64,000 nt of DNA from Candidatus Nitrosotenuis uzonensis (GTDB taxonomy: Archaea > Thermoproteota > Nitrososphaeria > Nitrososphaerales > Nitrosopumilaceae), in contig NZ_CBTY010000006.1 in the NCBI RefSeq assembly GCF_000723185.1, positions 1 through 64,000 on the forward strand, given 5' to 3'. Shown here one piece after another: positions 34,657 through 43,619 of this stretch. A program made the position numbers and the translations under genes. The notes below the pieces were generated by a model. It had not been told where the DNA came from. It saw only the letters and a list, made by a program, of their open reading frames with translations, and did not search any database. Each line of letters opens with the position of its first letter. Within the stretch, counting starts at the first letter, position 1.

Positions 34657-35733
34657 ATGAAAGCGCTAGTCTATGAAGAATATGCTCCTGACGATAATTA
34701 TGCAAAAATCCTCAAAGTTAAAGAAATACCAGATCCAAAACCAAAAGCTAATGAAGTTGTTTTAAAACTAAAGGCCGCAGCTCTGAACTATAATGACCTG
34801 TGGGGGATGAGGGGACAGCCTATCGCAATCCCACTGCCTCACATATCCGGTTCTGATGCAGCAGGCGAAGTAGTTGCAGTAGGTGAAGATGTGACAAACT
34901 TCAAGGTAGGAGACAAAGTTGTATCTCATTCAAATCTTGCGTGCAGAACTTGTGAACTATGTACGTCTGGTAGAGAATATGACTGTACAAAAAGACAAGT
35001 TTGGGGATTCCAAACGGGCCCATTATGGGGTGCATACAGTGAACTTGTGCATCTGCCAGAAACAAATGTCTCAAAAATTCCAGAAGGAGTTAGCTTTGAA
35101 GCGGCAGCAGCTGCATCCATGACTATTCTTACATCATGGCATATGCTAGTGGGTAGAGCAAAGATTGTACCTGGACAGATAGTGTTGATAATGGGTGGTG
35201 GCTCTGGTGTTGGAAGCTTTGGCATTCAGATTGCAAAGTTATACAACTGTCATGTAATTGCAACTGCAAGTAAGGACAAGCTGGAAAAATGTCTAAAATT
35301 AGGAGCAGACTATGCAGTGGATCATCGAAAGGAAGACTGGTCTAAGGAAGTCTATAAAATAACCAAGGATATAGCCGCAAAAGAAGGTAGAAGGACTGGC
35401 ATTGACGTTGCATTTGATCACATTGGAGAGACTCACTTTAACAAACAGCTAACACTGTTGAACTATGGTGGAACCTTGGTATCATGTGGAGCGACAACCG
35501 GTTATGATGCAAAAATTGATCTCCGACACATCTTCTTTAAGGGAATCAATGTGTTAGGTTCTACGCAGGGAACCAAAGCAGAAATGGAAGCAGGATTGTA
35601 CTGGATGGGTAAAGGCAAGATAAAAGCTGAAATAGACTCGATATATCCATTTGAGCAAGCTGCCGAAGCTCACACCAAGATGCTAAAAGGCAACTTCTTT
35701 GGCAAAATCTTAATGAAGCCAGAAGGCGCCTAG
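34657..35733 (+). CDS. Zinc-binding alcohol dehydrogenase family protein (acryloyl/crotonyl-CoA reductase-like)
   Basis: 358-residue medium-chain dehydrogenase. N-terminal GroES-like domain with structural-zinc cysteines ('LACRTCELCTSGREYDC'), but the catalytic-zinc Cys is replaced in 'AALNYNDLWGMRGQ', as in reductases of enoyl-CoA. NAD(P)-binding motif 'GGGSGVGSFGIQIAKL', followed by 'CHVIATASKDKLEKCLKLGAD'. This residue pattern resembles the Metallosphaera acryloyl-CoA reductase and crotonyl-CoA carboxylase/reductases. A role in the thaumarchaeal 3HP/4HB cycle is possible but unproven. It is 7 bp upstream of the CitE-like gene. Confidence 0.82.
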   Translation: MKALVYEEYAPDDNYAKILKVKEIPDPKPKANEVVLKLKAAALNYNDLWGMRGQPIAIPLPHISGSDAAGEVVAVGEDVTNFKVGDKVVSHSNLACRTCELCTSGREYDCTKRQVWGFQTGPLWGAYSELVHLPETNVSKIPEGVSFEAAAAASMTILTSWHMLVGRAKIVPGQIVLIMGGGSGVGSFGIQIAKLYNCHVIATASKDKLEKCLKLGADYAVDHRKEDWSKEVYKITKDIAAKEGRRTGIDVAFDHIGETHFNKQLTLLNYGGTLVSCGATTGYDAKIDLRHIFFKGINVLGSTQGTKAEMEAGLYWMGKGKIKAEIDSIYPFEQAAEAHTKMLKGNFFGKILMKPEGA

Positions 35734-35740
35734 TCATTAA

Positions 35741-36601
35741 ATGGCTGGGCTCTTTCGAAGCCTCCTGTTCGTTCCGGGAAACAATCCAAGATTTTTAGAA
35801 AAGGCAAAGACCATTCAAGCCGACATAATATGTTTTGATCTTGAGGATTCGGTGCCAGATACTGAGAAGGAGAACGCAAGAAAGCTTATAAAAAAAGCAC
35901 TGAACTCGCGCTCAGAGTATGCCTCAAGCGTATACGTCCGTACAAATGCCCCCTCGTCAGGAAAAATTCCGGATGATCTTGAGCAGATAGTGCAAAAAGG
36001 ACTAGACGGGATCGTAATACCAAAGGTAGATTCAGCCAAAGACGTACTTAAAATAAAAAAAATGCTTGCCAACCTTGAAAAAAAACGCAAGATCGACCAG
36101 CTAGCAATAATTCCATCAATAGAGTCCTCTCTTGGCGTGGTAAATACATATGAAATTGCCTCGTCCAGCAAGCGCGTTGCCGCAGTCATATTCGGCGTCT
36201 TTGATCTGCTAAACGATATGGGAATAGAATACAAAAAGCAAGCAGAAGGCGCCAAATATGCACGTGCAAAAATCCCGCTTGATGCAAGGGCAGCAGGAGT
36301 CTATGCAATAGATGCAATATGGCAAGACCTGCAGGACAAAGACGGCCTGTTGCAGGACTGCATCACAGGCAAGAGCCTTGGATATGTTGGAAAAAGCATC
36401 ATACACCCTGACCAGATTCCGGTTGCCCACGGGGCATTTGCACCAAACAAGGCAGAGCTAGAATGGGCAAATAAGGTATGTCAGGCGTATGTTGAATCCA
36501 CAAAAAAAGGCAGAGGTGCTACAGTAGTTGATGGCAAGATGATAGACGAAGTGCATTACAAGCAGGCAAGAGCACTATTGGATATTGCCAAAATCAACTA
36601 A
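35741..36601 (+). CDS. HpcH/HpaI aldolase, citrate lyase beta subunit-like (CitE)
   Basis: 286-residue CoA-ester lyase fold. 'RSLLFVPGNNPRFLEKAKTIQADIICFDLEDSVP' with the metal-binding LEDSV loop, 'VYVRTNAP' (Arg), 'GIVIPKVDS' and 'AIIPSIESSLGVVN' with the second metal Glu. Standalone CitE-like proteins cleave or form malyl-, citramalyl- or methylmalyl-CoA. Probably co-transcribed with the upstream reductase. The exact substrate cannot be fixed. Confidence 0.9.
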   Translation: MAGLFRSLLFVPGNNPRFLEKAKTIQADIICFDLEDSVPDTEKENARKLIKKALNSRSEYASSVYVRTNAPSSGKIPDDLEQIVQKGLDGIVIPKVDSAKDVLKIKKMLANLEKKRKIDQLAIIPSIESSLGVVNTYEIASSSKRVAAVIFGVFDLLNDMGIEYKKQAEGAKYARAKIPLDARAAGVYAIDAIWQDLQDKDGLLQDCITGKSLGYVGKSIIHPDQIPVAHGAFAPNKAELEWANKVCQAYVESTKKGRGATVVDGKMIDEVHYKQARALLDIAKIN

Positions 36602-36665
36602 CATGGTGCTAACTCTTCGTTATTCAAATTCCAATTAAAAACACTCAAACTACCACGTTCGTATA

Positions 36666-38000
36666 TTGAAAAAACATGTGGCCATAATTGGAGCTGGAAT
36701 AAGTGGACTGTGTACTGGCGCGCTTCTTGCAAAGGAAGGAATTGAGGTAACAATATTCGAAAAATCTGCAAGAGTGGGCGGCAGAACAATCTCAACGCAA
36801 TTTCGTGGCCATATACTTGATAACGGATTTCATATAATGCCGTTCTACAAGACATCATCGGTTTATACAATTCTTGCAGATATTGGAGTATTAGGAAGAA
36901 TTCCACTTGCAAAGGTACATGATATATCATTCTATCAGAACGGTCAATTTCATAGATATCCAAAAGGACTTGGCGATATACTGCGCATGTCTCTTTTGCC
37001 TCTCAAAAGCAAGATTTCGCTTTTGAGAATACTGATTCCAATGGCATTTTCATCAATAAAAAGATCAGAGAAACTGGACGATCAATCACTTGATAGTATA
37101 ATATCCAAGCTCGAACCAAGGGCAAAGTCGTTTTTTGATGCAGTATGTATGCTTGCGTTTGCTGATACACCAGATCGAGTAGCCCTTGGGGAGTTTGTAA
37201 GGACGATAATACGAGCAAACCCGTTACGGGGTGGAACAAGCGAGTTTGCCTATCCCAGTGAAGGCGGTTACGATACCATCTGCAAGGTCCTTGCATCATA
37301 CATATTGGAGCAGGGAGGCAAGATACACTTCAATAGAAAAATAACCAAGGTACAGATAAAAGATGGCGTAATCAGGGGAATAGTGGAAGCAGGCGGAGGT
37401 ATCACTGAGGTTGACTGTGTGGTGATCTCATATCCTGCATATCTTGCGGTGCACGATCTGTTTGAGGAACAAATACTTGATGCAGAGTTTCTAAACTGGC
37501 TTGATCGCCTTCACAAGACGACGTCAGTGGTAGAAGTTCATTTTTGTCTTGCAGAAAAGATAGATACAAGACAGATCGTCTTCCCGATAAATTCTGGTTG
37601 TACTGCAAAAGGGATATTCTTTGTATCTAATATTTCTCCATCCGTATCGCCTCCTGGACAGCAGCTGATCATGGCAGGAACTCCCGTATCGCAGGAATAT
37701 GCAGATGATGCAAATAAGATAAGAGAGATCACCAAGAAAATGAAGATGGAGCTAGCAAACATGTATCCTGCCTTTGAGAGGAGTTTACTGTGGGAGCGTC
37801 CAATGTCATGGAAGCTTGTTGAGGCAGTAGTAAAGGAGCCCGGCATGGTGTGGAAGAAAAAGGCACCGCACCAGATTAGTGGAATAAACGGCCTTTTTTT
37901 CGTCGGGGATTCTACCGTAAGCTATGGAATAGGTACTGATTCTGCTGCACACAGCTCGCTCCTCTGTCATCCAAAAATACTCTCATATCTGAAAGGCTAG
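36666..38000 (+). CDS. FAD-dependent oxidoreductase (phytoene desaturase/amine oxidase family)
   Basis: 444 residues from a TTG start. N-terminal FAD dinucleotide motif 'VAIIGAGISGLCTGALLAKEGIEVTIFEKS', then 'GGRTIST' and a C-terminal 'GLFFVGDSTVSYGIGTDSAAHSS' FAD motif, typical of carotenoid desaturases and protoporphyrinogen oxidases. The substrate is unknown. A weak operator-like CTAGTGCTAC overlaps its stop codon, and TGGTGCTAA lies about 55 bp before its start, both reminiscent of the motif in the light cluster at 40-45 kb. Confidence 0.82.
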   Translation: MKKHVAIIGAGISGLCTGALLAKEGIEVTIFEKSARVGGRTISTQFRGHILDNGFHIMPFYKTSSVYTILADIGVLGRIPLAKVHDISFYQNGQFHRYPKGLGDILRMSLLPLKSKISLLRILIPMAFSSIKRSEKLDDQSLDSIISKLEPRAKSFFDAVCMLAFADTPDRVALGEFVRTIIRANPLRGGTSEFAYPSEGGYDTICKVLASYILEQGGKIHFNRKITKVQIKDGVIRGIVEAGGGITEVDCVVISYPAYLAVHDLFEEQILDAEFLNWLDRLHKTTSVVEVHFCLAEKIDTRQIVFPINSGCTAKGIFFVSNISPSVSPPGQQLIMAGTPVSQEYADDANKIREITKKMKMELANMYPAFERSLLWERPMSWKLVEAVVKEPGMVWKKKAPHQISGINGLFFVGDSTVSYGIGTDSAAHSSLLCHPKILSYLKG

Positions 38001-38052
38001 TGCTACATTCTGAATAGACTGCCGCAAACTAAAATGCTACAAAACACCAAAT

Positions 38053-38379
38053 ATGCATATGCACTATTCATTAAAGATAAAAAAATTGGACATACAACAA
38101 AGCTATTTCGTAGGCAAGGCAGAATTGGGAAGGAAGGAATACAACGTAAACATCCAAGGGGAGGGCAGCAAAGGAAAGTCCATACTGTTCCCGTTTGAGG
38201 CACCAGAGCAACCAGTACTGGTGAGGCTGTCCGGACCAAAGGCCTTTGTCGAAGAATTTCTACAATACGGAGGCAGGTCTGAGTGGATTGAAATAGACTC
38301 TGATTTGATGACCTCTTATGCAGCTGATCATCAGGACGAATTCGACTATATTGAAATTTATCCGGACATAAACGAGTAG
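38053..38379 (+). CDS. Hypothetical protein (108 aa)
   Basis: A small soluble beta-rich protein (MHMHYSLKIKKLDIQ...) with an acidic C-terminus. No domain recognised. It lies 9 bp before an exported-protein gene in the same direction and may belong to a three-gene unit with the next two genes. Confidence 0.55.
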   Translation: MHMHYSLKIKKLDIQQSYFVGKAELGRKEYNVNIQGEGSKGKSILFPFEAPEQPVLVRLSGPKAFVEEFLQYGGRSEWIEIDSDLMTSYAADHQDEFDYIEIYPDINE

Positions 38380-38388
38380 TGTACACAA

Positions 38389-38961
38389 ATGAGAAGGATT
38401 TACATCATGGTGGCATGTGCAATGACAGCATATTTTACAATGACCACACTGGTACTGCCAGAATCGTATCAGAATATGCACACAAGCATACCTGAGCCAA
38501 GAATAGATATTGCATTGTCCCATTCTACGGTAACACTGGGTCAATCATTTGAGATATCAACTGTCTCATATAATGATGGAGATGACGCAGACCTGCAGTT
38601 AGTGTCGGTTGCATTTCCACAAAGTAAAGATCTTGACGGGATAAAAATAATATCATATGATTTTTTACAATCGCCTCGCCTAATTGAGACTGGAAAAGAA
38701 ATAGGCTCTCAGTATGCTGGGGGAGCAAAGACAGTAAAATCACAGTATCCGTCAATTGAAGCATACAGTAGACCATCAAAAGAAGGAGATACTTTTACAA
38801 TGACAATAGAAGTGACTCCAAAAGAGATAGGCACTTTTCACATTTATACAAAGTCAGTAGCAATGCCGCACACATCAGAATTTGCGCACTTTCCGTCGCA
38901 TGGAATAATTGATCACCAGGGAGAATTTGTGCAACAACATACTGTTGAGGTTATTCCATGA
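38389..38961 (+). CDS. Exported hypothetical protein (190 aa)
   Basis: N-terminal hydrophobic segment (about 5-23) as signal peptide or anchor, then an Ig-like beta domain ('IDIALSHSTVTLGQSFEISTVSYNDGDDADLQLV...TMTIEVTPKEIGTFHIYTKS') resembling archaeal extracellular stalk domains. The stop overlaps the start of the next gene by 4 bp, indicating an operon. Function unknown. Confidence 0.65.
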   Translation: MRRIYIMVACAMTAYFTMTTLVLPESYQNMHTSIPEPRIDIALSHSTVTLGQSFEISTVSYNDGDDADLQLVSVAFPQSKDLDGIKIISYDFLQSPRLIETGKEIGSQYAGGAKTVKSQYPSIEAYSRPSKEGDTFTMTIEVTPKEIGTFHIYTKSVAMPHTSEFAHFPSHGIIDHQGEFVQQHTVEVIP

Positions 38962-40007
38962 GACGACAGCTAACTCTTGATAGAAAGATGGATTATGCCA
39001 AATTCAGCTTGATTGGAAACCTCATAGTCAGCATAGGCATTATGATGGTGACAGCAGGAGGTAGCTGGGACATAACAAACCACATTCTCAACAAGCCTGA
39101 AACATTCTTTGCTCCGCCGCATGCAGTGCTGTACTCTGGCGTAGGAACGGCATTGCTTGGTTTTTTCGTGTCGTATCTAGGATGGAAAAAGAGTGGTAAA
39201 CACTACCCATTTGCCATGGGAATGAAAATCTGCGGAATGGGAATAAGTCTTCTTTTGGCCGCAGGGCCTGCCGATTTTGTCTGGCATTCCAATTTCGGTC
39301 TTGACGGACTTCTTAGCCCACCGCATCTTGCGCTAATCTCCGGCATGATGCTTTCGGCCGTAGGTGCATTTGTAAACTCTGCACGATACACAAAGCAGCA
39401 AGTCAATTCGTCCCGAATTTTGATTATAATTTCTCTCATTCCGGTATGGTTTTCGGCGACTGGTCTATTCTACTCGTTCTCACTTCCATTCTCGGAAACA
39501 GACTATTTCGACTTTAATCCACACCCTGTATTTGCAGCAGCATTTGCATCAGCTGCCTATCCATTTCTCATATCCTCAATTCTTATCACTGCCTCGACTT
39601 TATGTGGACGCAAATTTGGCGTGGTTAGTATCATTGGCATATCATATCTTGGAATAATGTCCCTTACGGCGATAGTACCAAACGAGTCACTTCTGGCTAC
39701 AATCCCGTTTTACTGGTTAAATCTAATTCCGATCGTTTGCGGGGATCTCGTATTATCAAAAGCTAAAAGCGCAAGTGGCATATTTGCAGCAGGTGCCATC
39801 TTTGGAAGCGCCTTCTTTTTTATGTACTATCCACTTATTACCTACACCTACAACGAGGTTTTCCTCGAGAAAGTGATATGGCCAAGTCTTACCTCATTTG
39901 TGTACTTTGAGATGGTGCCAACTATTGCGCCCATACTTGTTGCATCTGGTTCTGTAGCAGGCATGTTTGGGGCAAAATTCGCAAAAAAACTCACTAATGC
40001 TTTGTGA
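38958..40007 (+). CDS. Polytopic membrane protein (349 aa)
   Basis: About nine hydrophobic segments. Notable conserved-looking polar residues sit inside or beside helices: 'SWDITNHIL', 'FFAPPHAVLYSG', 'DFVWHSNFGLDGLLSPPHLALISG', 'DYFDFNPHP'. Regularly placed His/Asp could bind metal or heme. No family named with confidence. Co-transcribed with the exported protein upstream (4-bp overlap). Confidence 0.6.
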   Translation: MRRQLTLDRKMDYAKFSLIGNLIVSIGIMMVTAGGSWDITNHILNKPETFFAPPHAVLYSGVGTALLGFFVSYLGWKKSGKHYPFAMGMKICGMGISLLLAAGPADFVWHSNFGLDGLLSPPHLALISGMMLSAVGAFVNSARYTKQQVNSSRILIIISLIPVWFSATGLFYSFSLPFSETDYFDFNPHPVFAAAFASAAYPFLISSILITASTLCGRKFGVVSIIGISYLGIMSLTAIVPNESLLATIPFYWLNLIPIVCGDLVLSKAKSASGIFAAGAIFGSAFFFMYYPLITYTYNEVFLEKVIWPSLTSFVYFEMVPTIAPILVASGSVAGMFGAKFAKKLTNAL

Positions 40008-40022
40008 ATTAGAAAAAATAGG

Positions 40023-40877
40023 TTAGTGGAGGTCTAGCGGTATGCTTGCTGAGCCCCACGGCTCCTTTACGTTGAATTTATACTCTCTTGAGGGGTCGAA
40101 CTCAAAGTCAGTATAGCTTCCATATCCTATGGCAGGACCAAACAGCATATTGATAAATCTGGACTGTCCGGGTTTTAACACCACTTGACCGTTTGTAAAA
40201 TCGTGCGCAGAATACTTGTATGTTGTTTTGCCATCTGTCAAGTCATAATTACATACTGCAGGACCAGTACAGTAAAGCGTTATGTTATCGCTTGAGCCTG
40301 TGTTTTCCACTAGAAACTTCAAGTTAACAACGTCGGTATCAGTACTACTCTCAACCTTTGCTCCGGCGTAATAGAATGTAATCGGACCTATCGCATAGCC
40401 TTTCGCTTTTGTCTTGAATTGATCAACTTCGTATTTTACCTTTGTTTGCGTTTCACATTCGTATTGCTGACGCTGCGTTTCTTTTTGTCTACATACTTCA
40501 AGCTTTGATTCTAACGTATCTGTCTGTTGCGTTTGACGTACAGGGTCTACCACAACTATGCCGTTCTTTATGAGAAATTGGATTCCCTGAATAAAATCTC
40601 CGTCAGATATGGTTCCATCTGCCCACCATTTTGCATTGTTCTTGACCCATGCTGGTATATCAGAGGACATGCTAGTACCTTGGGCGGTTTCTGGTACCTT
40701 GATTATATTTCGAGTTACTAGATACTGTATGCCCTGTACAAAGTCAGAGTCGCCTATGGTTCCATCTGCCCACCATTTTGCATTGTTCTTGACCCATGCT
40801 GGTATTTCCTCGGCGCTTACATGCTGCCAGGACAATCCTACAAGTATGGCAATAGCAATTGTAACGATTGTTTTCAT
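40023..40877 (-). CDS. Exported protein with two W-rich repeats (thaumarchaeal surface type)
   Basis: 284 residues. Signal peptide (MKTIVTIAIAILVGLSWQHVSA), then two tandem copies of 'IPAWVKNNAKWWADG' plus '-DFVQGIQ-L-' (about 25-65 and 75-110), a motif abundant in Nitrososphaerota exported proteins, then a beta-rich C-terminal domain. Two 50-bp stretches in the repeats are identical in DNA (40609-40658, 40756-40805). A TATA box at 40898-40907 lies about 25 bp before the ATG, and the palindromic operator at 40927-40961 lies about 20 bp further, so it may belong to the light regulon. Confidence 0.75.
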   Translation of the reverse strand: MKTIVTIAIAILVGLSWQHVSAEEIPAWVKNNAKWWADGTIGDSDFVQGIQYLVTRNIIKVPETAQGTSMSSDIPAWVKNNAKWWADGTISDGDFIQGIQFLIKNGIVVVDPVRQTQQTDTLESKLEVCRQKETQRQQYECETQTKVKYEVDQFKTKAKGYAIGPITFYYAGAKVESSTDTDVVNLKFLVENTGSSDNITLYCTGPAVCNYDLTDGKTTYKYSAHDFTNGQVVLKPGQSRFINMLFGPAIGYGSYTDFEFDPSREYKFNVKEPWGSASIPLDLH

Positions 40878-40926
40878 TGTTGTTTGTCATCGTTTTTATT
40901 ATATAAAGTGGTTATGGTGATTTATT

Positions 40927-40961
40927 CTAGTGCTAATTCTTTTATCTGGATTTAGCACTAG
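40927..40961. promoter_or_regulatory. Inverted-repeat operator CTAGTGCTAA-N15-TTAGCACTAG
   Basis: Two perfect 10-bp arms (40927-40936, 40952-40961) with a 15-bp spacer sit midway between two divergent TATA boxes (40898-40907 minus, 40981-40990 plus). The same sequence occurs in both orientations at 44543 and 44598 around the CarH-like gene. Confidence 0.75.
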
Positions 40962-41010
40962 TAAAATGGTTTTATCGCATCTTAAATACAAAAACACACA
41001 GATCGTGCTT

Positions 41011-41241
41011 ATGGCCACATCATGTAAGGGAACATGCAAAAATTTCAGGGCAGAGTCTGTGCAGAACAAGATAAGATATGAATTGGGTCACAAAAGATGC
41101 TCGTACTGCTCTATCTTCCTTCAAGTTGATGGAGTATGGTGTCCCTGTTGTGGCGCAAAGATGCGAAGCAAGGCAAGACACAAAAAAAGAAAGACTGCCT
41201 GTGAGTTAGGAGCAAGTCCAAATGCCGCATGTTGTGTTTGA
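41011..41241 (+). CDS. Small zinc-ribbon protein (76 aa)
   Basis: I chose the ATG at 41011, 25-30 bp after the TATA element TTAAATA (40982). MATSCKGTCKNFRAE... with CSYCSIF...CPCCGAKMR, a zinc-ribbon pair followed by a basic tail. The N-terminal Cys pair may add a ligand. Probably nucleic-acid binding. The operator palindrome lies directly upstream, and the next gene overlaps its 3' end by 20 bp. Confidence 0.7.
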   Translation: MATSCKGTCKNFRAESVQNKIRYELGHKRCSYCSIFLQVDGVWCPCCGAKMRSKARHKKRKTACELGASPNAACCV

Positions 41242-41575
41242 TAAGAGTATAAACCTTGATATCTTGGCAAGTAGCTTTGAGCCCATCTTCGTTAGGGAAC
41301 CGTATATCATCAAGATTCAAGACATATTTGTTAGTAAGTCAAAAAAATCAGCACTTGTTCCTACAGTGATAGTGGACAAGAAAAACCAAAATTTCCTAAT
41401 AGAAATATTTGCAAAGGACAACAAAACCACTATACGATTATTTCCATGGACAGATCCTGAAAAAACAGATGGCGTCAAGATGGCACTTGGATATCTTTCA
41501 GCCATAATACAGCGCAAGTTTGACATAGCTTGTGTCTCTAGAACAAATATCTTGGAATTCATACCTGCAATTTAG
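41222..41575 (+). CDS. Hypothetical protein (117 aa) coupled to the zinc-ribbon gene
   Basis: Soluble alpha/beta protein with no recognised family. It overlaps the upstream zinc-ribbon gene by 20 bp and the convergent photolyase gene by 17 bp. Position suggests light-regulated expression with its upstream neighbour; function not inferred. Confidence 0.55.
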   Translation: MPHVVFDKSINLDILASSFEPIFVREPYIIKIQDIFVSKSKKSALVPTVIVDKKNQNFLIEIFAKDNKTTIRLFPWTDPEKTDGVKMALGYLSAIIQRKFDIACVSRTNILEFIPAI

Positions 41576-42965
41576 TACGATATTGCCTGAAAAGTTTTTT
41601 TGTAATTGATGATTCTATACTATGATCCACTATTGGAGGTGGATAGTCTATACCAGTAGGTCGCATCTTGTACAAATTGTGAATCTGTTTTGCTTTAAGA
41701 CCGGCAAGTTCTGGAATCCATTTTATGATGTAACTGCAGTCTGCGTCAAATTTTTTTTGCTGTCGCCACGGGTTAAAAATCCTGAACCATGGTTGTGCGT
41801 CACATCCTGTAGATGCAACCCATTGCCAATTTCCATTGTTTACGGCAGGGTCATAGTCTATAAGATTTTTGGCAAAATGCCGTTCCCCTATCTTCCAATC
41901 TATATGCAGATCCTTGACAAGAAATGACGCTGCGATCATTCTGATACGGTTGTGCATAAATCCTGTCTTATCTAACTGCCTCATCCCAGCATCAATTATG
42001 GGAAATCCAGTATTACCATTCTTCCATGCCTCTAGATGTTTCCTGTTACAGGACCATTTGATCTTGGAATATTTTGTGTTAAAAGGACCTGAAATCACAT
42101 GTGGGAAATGGTACAAAATATGTCCGAAAAACTCTCTCCAGTGGATCTGGCCCATCAAAGCATGATGCATACCAAGATAATCAGATATGGCATGATACAC
42201 TTCCCTTGAAGATACGGTGCCAAATCTGCTATGGGCAGAAAGCATGGTAGTGCCAGACAAACTGGGATAGTTACGCTCCCTGTCATATCCGGCAAAATCT
42301 GCAATTCTTTTGAGAATTTGAAGACCGTATTTCCTACCGCCAAATGTGGTAGAGACCTGCTCTAGTTTTGTTTTCAAGAACTTCTTACTAACTTCCTGAT
42401 TAAATAGCGTGCATTCAAAGTTCACATGTTTGTTCTGTACTGGCTTTGAGACTGGAATCTGTATTGCAGCCCTAAAAAACTGTGAGAATACCGTATACGG
42501 GTTACCCTTTTTGGTTTTAATCAGATCTGGATGGTACAAAAAATGATCTGTGTATTGCTGAAACCGTATGCTGGCCTTTTTACAAAACTCTGAAATTGAA
42601 TTCTGCCTCCTTTTTGCAAACAAAGTGTAATCTTGATTAATAAAGACCGCATCTATTTTCTGCTTACTGTCTATGTCATTGAGTGCTTTGACATAATCAC
42701 CTGAAAAAATATGCAAGGTTGCACTCATTCTTGTAAATTCATCTGCAAGATCCGTCAAACACTCTATCAAAAATTGTTTTCTGCGTTCTGGAATGTTTTC
42801 ATTTTCTACAAAGGTAGAATTTAACACAAAACATGGTATGACCCTTTGCGATCTCTTGCACGCTTCTAGTAGGGCAGTGTTATCGTGGATCCGCATGTCT
42901 CTGGTAAAGAAAAATACGGATCTTTCAAACTCAGGTTCAACCGAGTTATCTACAACTAAGTTCAT
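41559..42965 (-). CDS. phr: Deoxyribodipyrimidine photolyase (cryptochrome/photolyase family)
   Basis: Repairs cyclobutane pyrimidine dimers with light. From ATG at 42965 (468 residues; GTG/ATG at 42980 adds five). N-terminal Rossmann domain 'VFFFTRDMRIHDNTALLEA', then the FAD domain with 'LSAHSRFGTVSSREVYHA', 'QIHWREFFGHILYHFP', 'NTGFPIIDAGMRQLDKTGFMHNRIRMIAASFL', 'DYDPAVNNGNWQWVAS'. It contains the electron-relay Trp and Asn expected for CPD photolyase. A TATA-like AAAATAAAA (43003-43013 region, minus) and an operator half-site (43015-43024) lie upstream. Confidence 0.96.
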   Translation of the reverse strand: MNLVVDNSVEPEFERSVFFFTRDMRIHDNTALLEACKRSQRVIPCFVLNSTFVENENIPERRKQFLIECLTDLADEFTRMSATLHIFSGDYVKALNDIDSKQKIDAVFINQDYTLFAKRRQNSISEFCKKASIRFQQYTDHFLYHPDLIKTKKGNPYTVFSQFFRAAIQIPVSKPVQNKHVNFECTLFNQEVSKKFLKTKLEQVSTTFGGRKYGLQILKRIADFAGYDRERNYPSLSGTTMLSAHSRFGTVSSREVYHAISDYLGMHHALMGQIHWREFFGHILYHFPHVISGPFNTKYSKIKWSCNRKHLEAWKNGNTGFPIIDAGMRQLDKTGFMHNRIRMIAASFLVKDLHIDWKIGERHFAKNLIDYDPAVNNGNWQWVASTGCDAQPWFRIFNPWRQQKKFDADCSYIIKWIPELAGLKAKQIHNLYKMRPTGIDYPPPIVDHSIESSITKKLFRQYRTKLQV

Positions 42966-43014
42966 GCAGCTATCAGGCAACCGAATCCAATAAAAACTGG
43001 TAACATTTTATTTT

Positions 43015-43024
43015 CTAGTGGTAA
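43015..43024. promoter_or_regulatory. Operator half-site CTAGTGGTAA between photolyase and DUF1722 genes
   Basis: Matches CTAGTGCTAA at nine of ten positions and sits just upstream of the photolyase TATA box. No inverted partner was found nearby. Confidence 0.4.
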
Positions 43025-43076
43025 TGCTCAGACTGATGTTTTCTACTTAAAATATAATTTCCAAGTAACTCCTACA

Positions 43077-43595
43077 ATGAATACACAAAAAAATGATTCT
43101 GGCGCCCTGCTTTCACATAATGAAATACGAGACTATGTAATCAGGAGTTTTATTGAGGCAAAAAACAAAGGCGACATTAACGAGCTTGTACATTTTCACT
43201 CCATCAACAAATTTCTTCTATTGGCGCATAGCCAAGATGATGCGGTAGTACTAGGCAGACTAGTTGCAAATAAGGAACGGCTTGCATACTCAAAGATATT
43301 TGAGATCTATGGGATACAGCTTGAAAAAACATTAAACAAAGAGCCTACAATAAGAACACACTCGAACGTTATACAAAAGACAATAGGATACTTCAAAAAG
43401 GATCTTTCTTTAAAAGAAAAACAATCCGCCCTTGCCATGCTCTCAATGTATAGATTGGGACAGGAAAATCTAGAGTCATTACTGTTGTTTTTAGATGATT
43501 TGACTAGGAAATTCCAGAAGACATATCTGGTAAGACAGACCTATTTCTTGCTCTACGTAAGAGTCAAATCACAAGAATTTGATTCACATCGATGA
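43077..43595 (+). CDS. DUF1722 (YbgA-like) protein
   Basis: 172 residues. Matches the DUF1722 pattern: 'FLLLAHSQDDAVVLGRLVANKERLAYSKIFEIYGIQLEK', 'THSNVIQKTIGYFKKDLSLKEKQSALAMLSMYRLGQ', '...YLVRQTYFL'. In E. coli ybgA is upstream of the photolyase gene phr, and here it is divergently paired with photolyase, which supports a light- or DNA-repair-linked role. The biochemical function is unknown. TATA-like 'TTAAAATATAA' at 43047-43057 lies about 25 bp before the ATG. Confidence 0.78.
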   Translation: MNTQKNDSGALLSHNEIRDYVIRSFIEAKNKGDINELVHFHSINKFLLLAHSQDDAVVLGRLVANKERLAYSKIFEIYGIQLEKTLNKEPTIRTHSNVIQKTIGYFKKDLSLKEKQSALAMLSMYRLGQENLESLLLFLDDLTRKFQKTYLVRQTYFLLYVRVKSQEFDSHR

Positions 43596-43619
43596 AGACA
43601 GGTTTTATGGCAGGCAGTC

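Noticed and set aside
36601-38010. TGGTGCTAA and CTAGTGCTAC as operators of the FAD oxidoreductase and 38053 genes
   Set aside because: Each has one mismatch, no inverted partner, and one overlaps a stop codon; I mention them only as weak resemblance.
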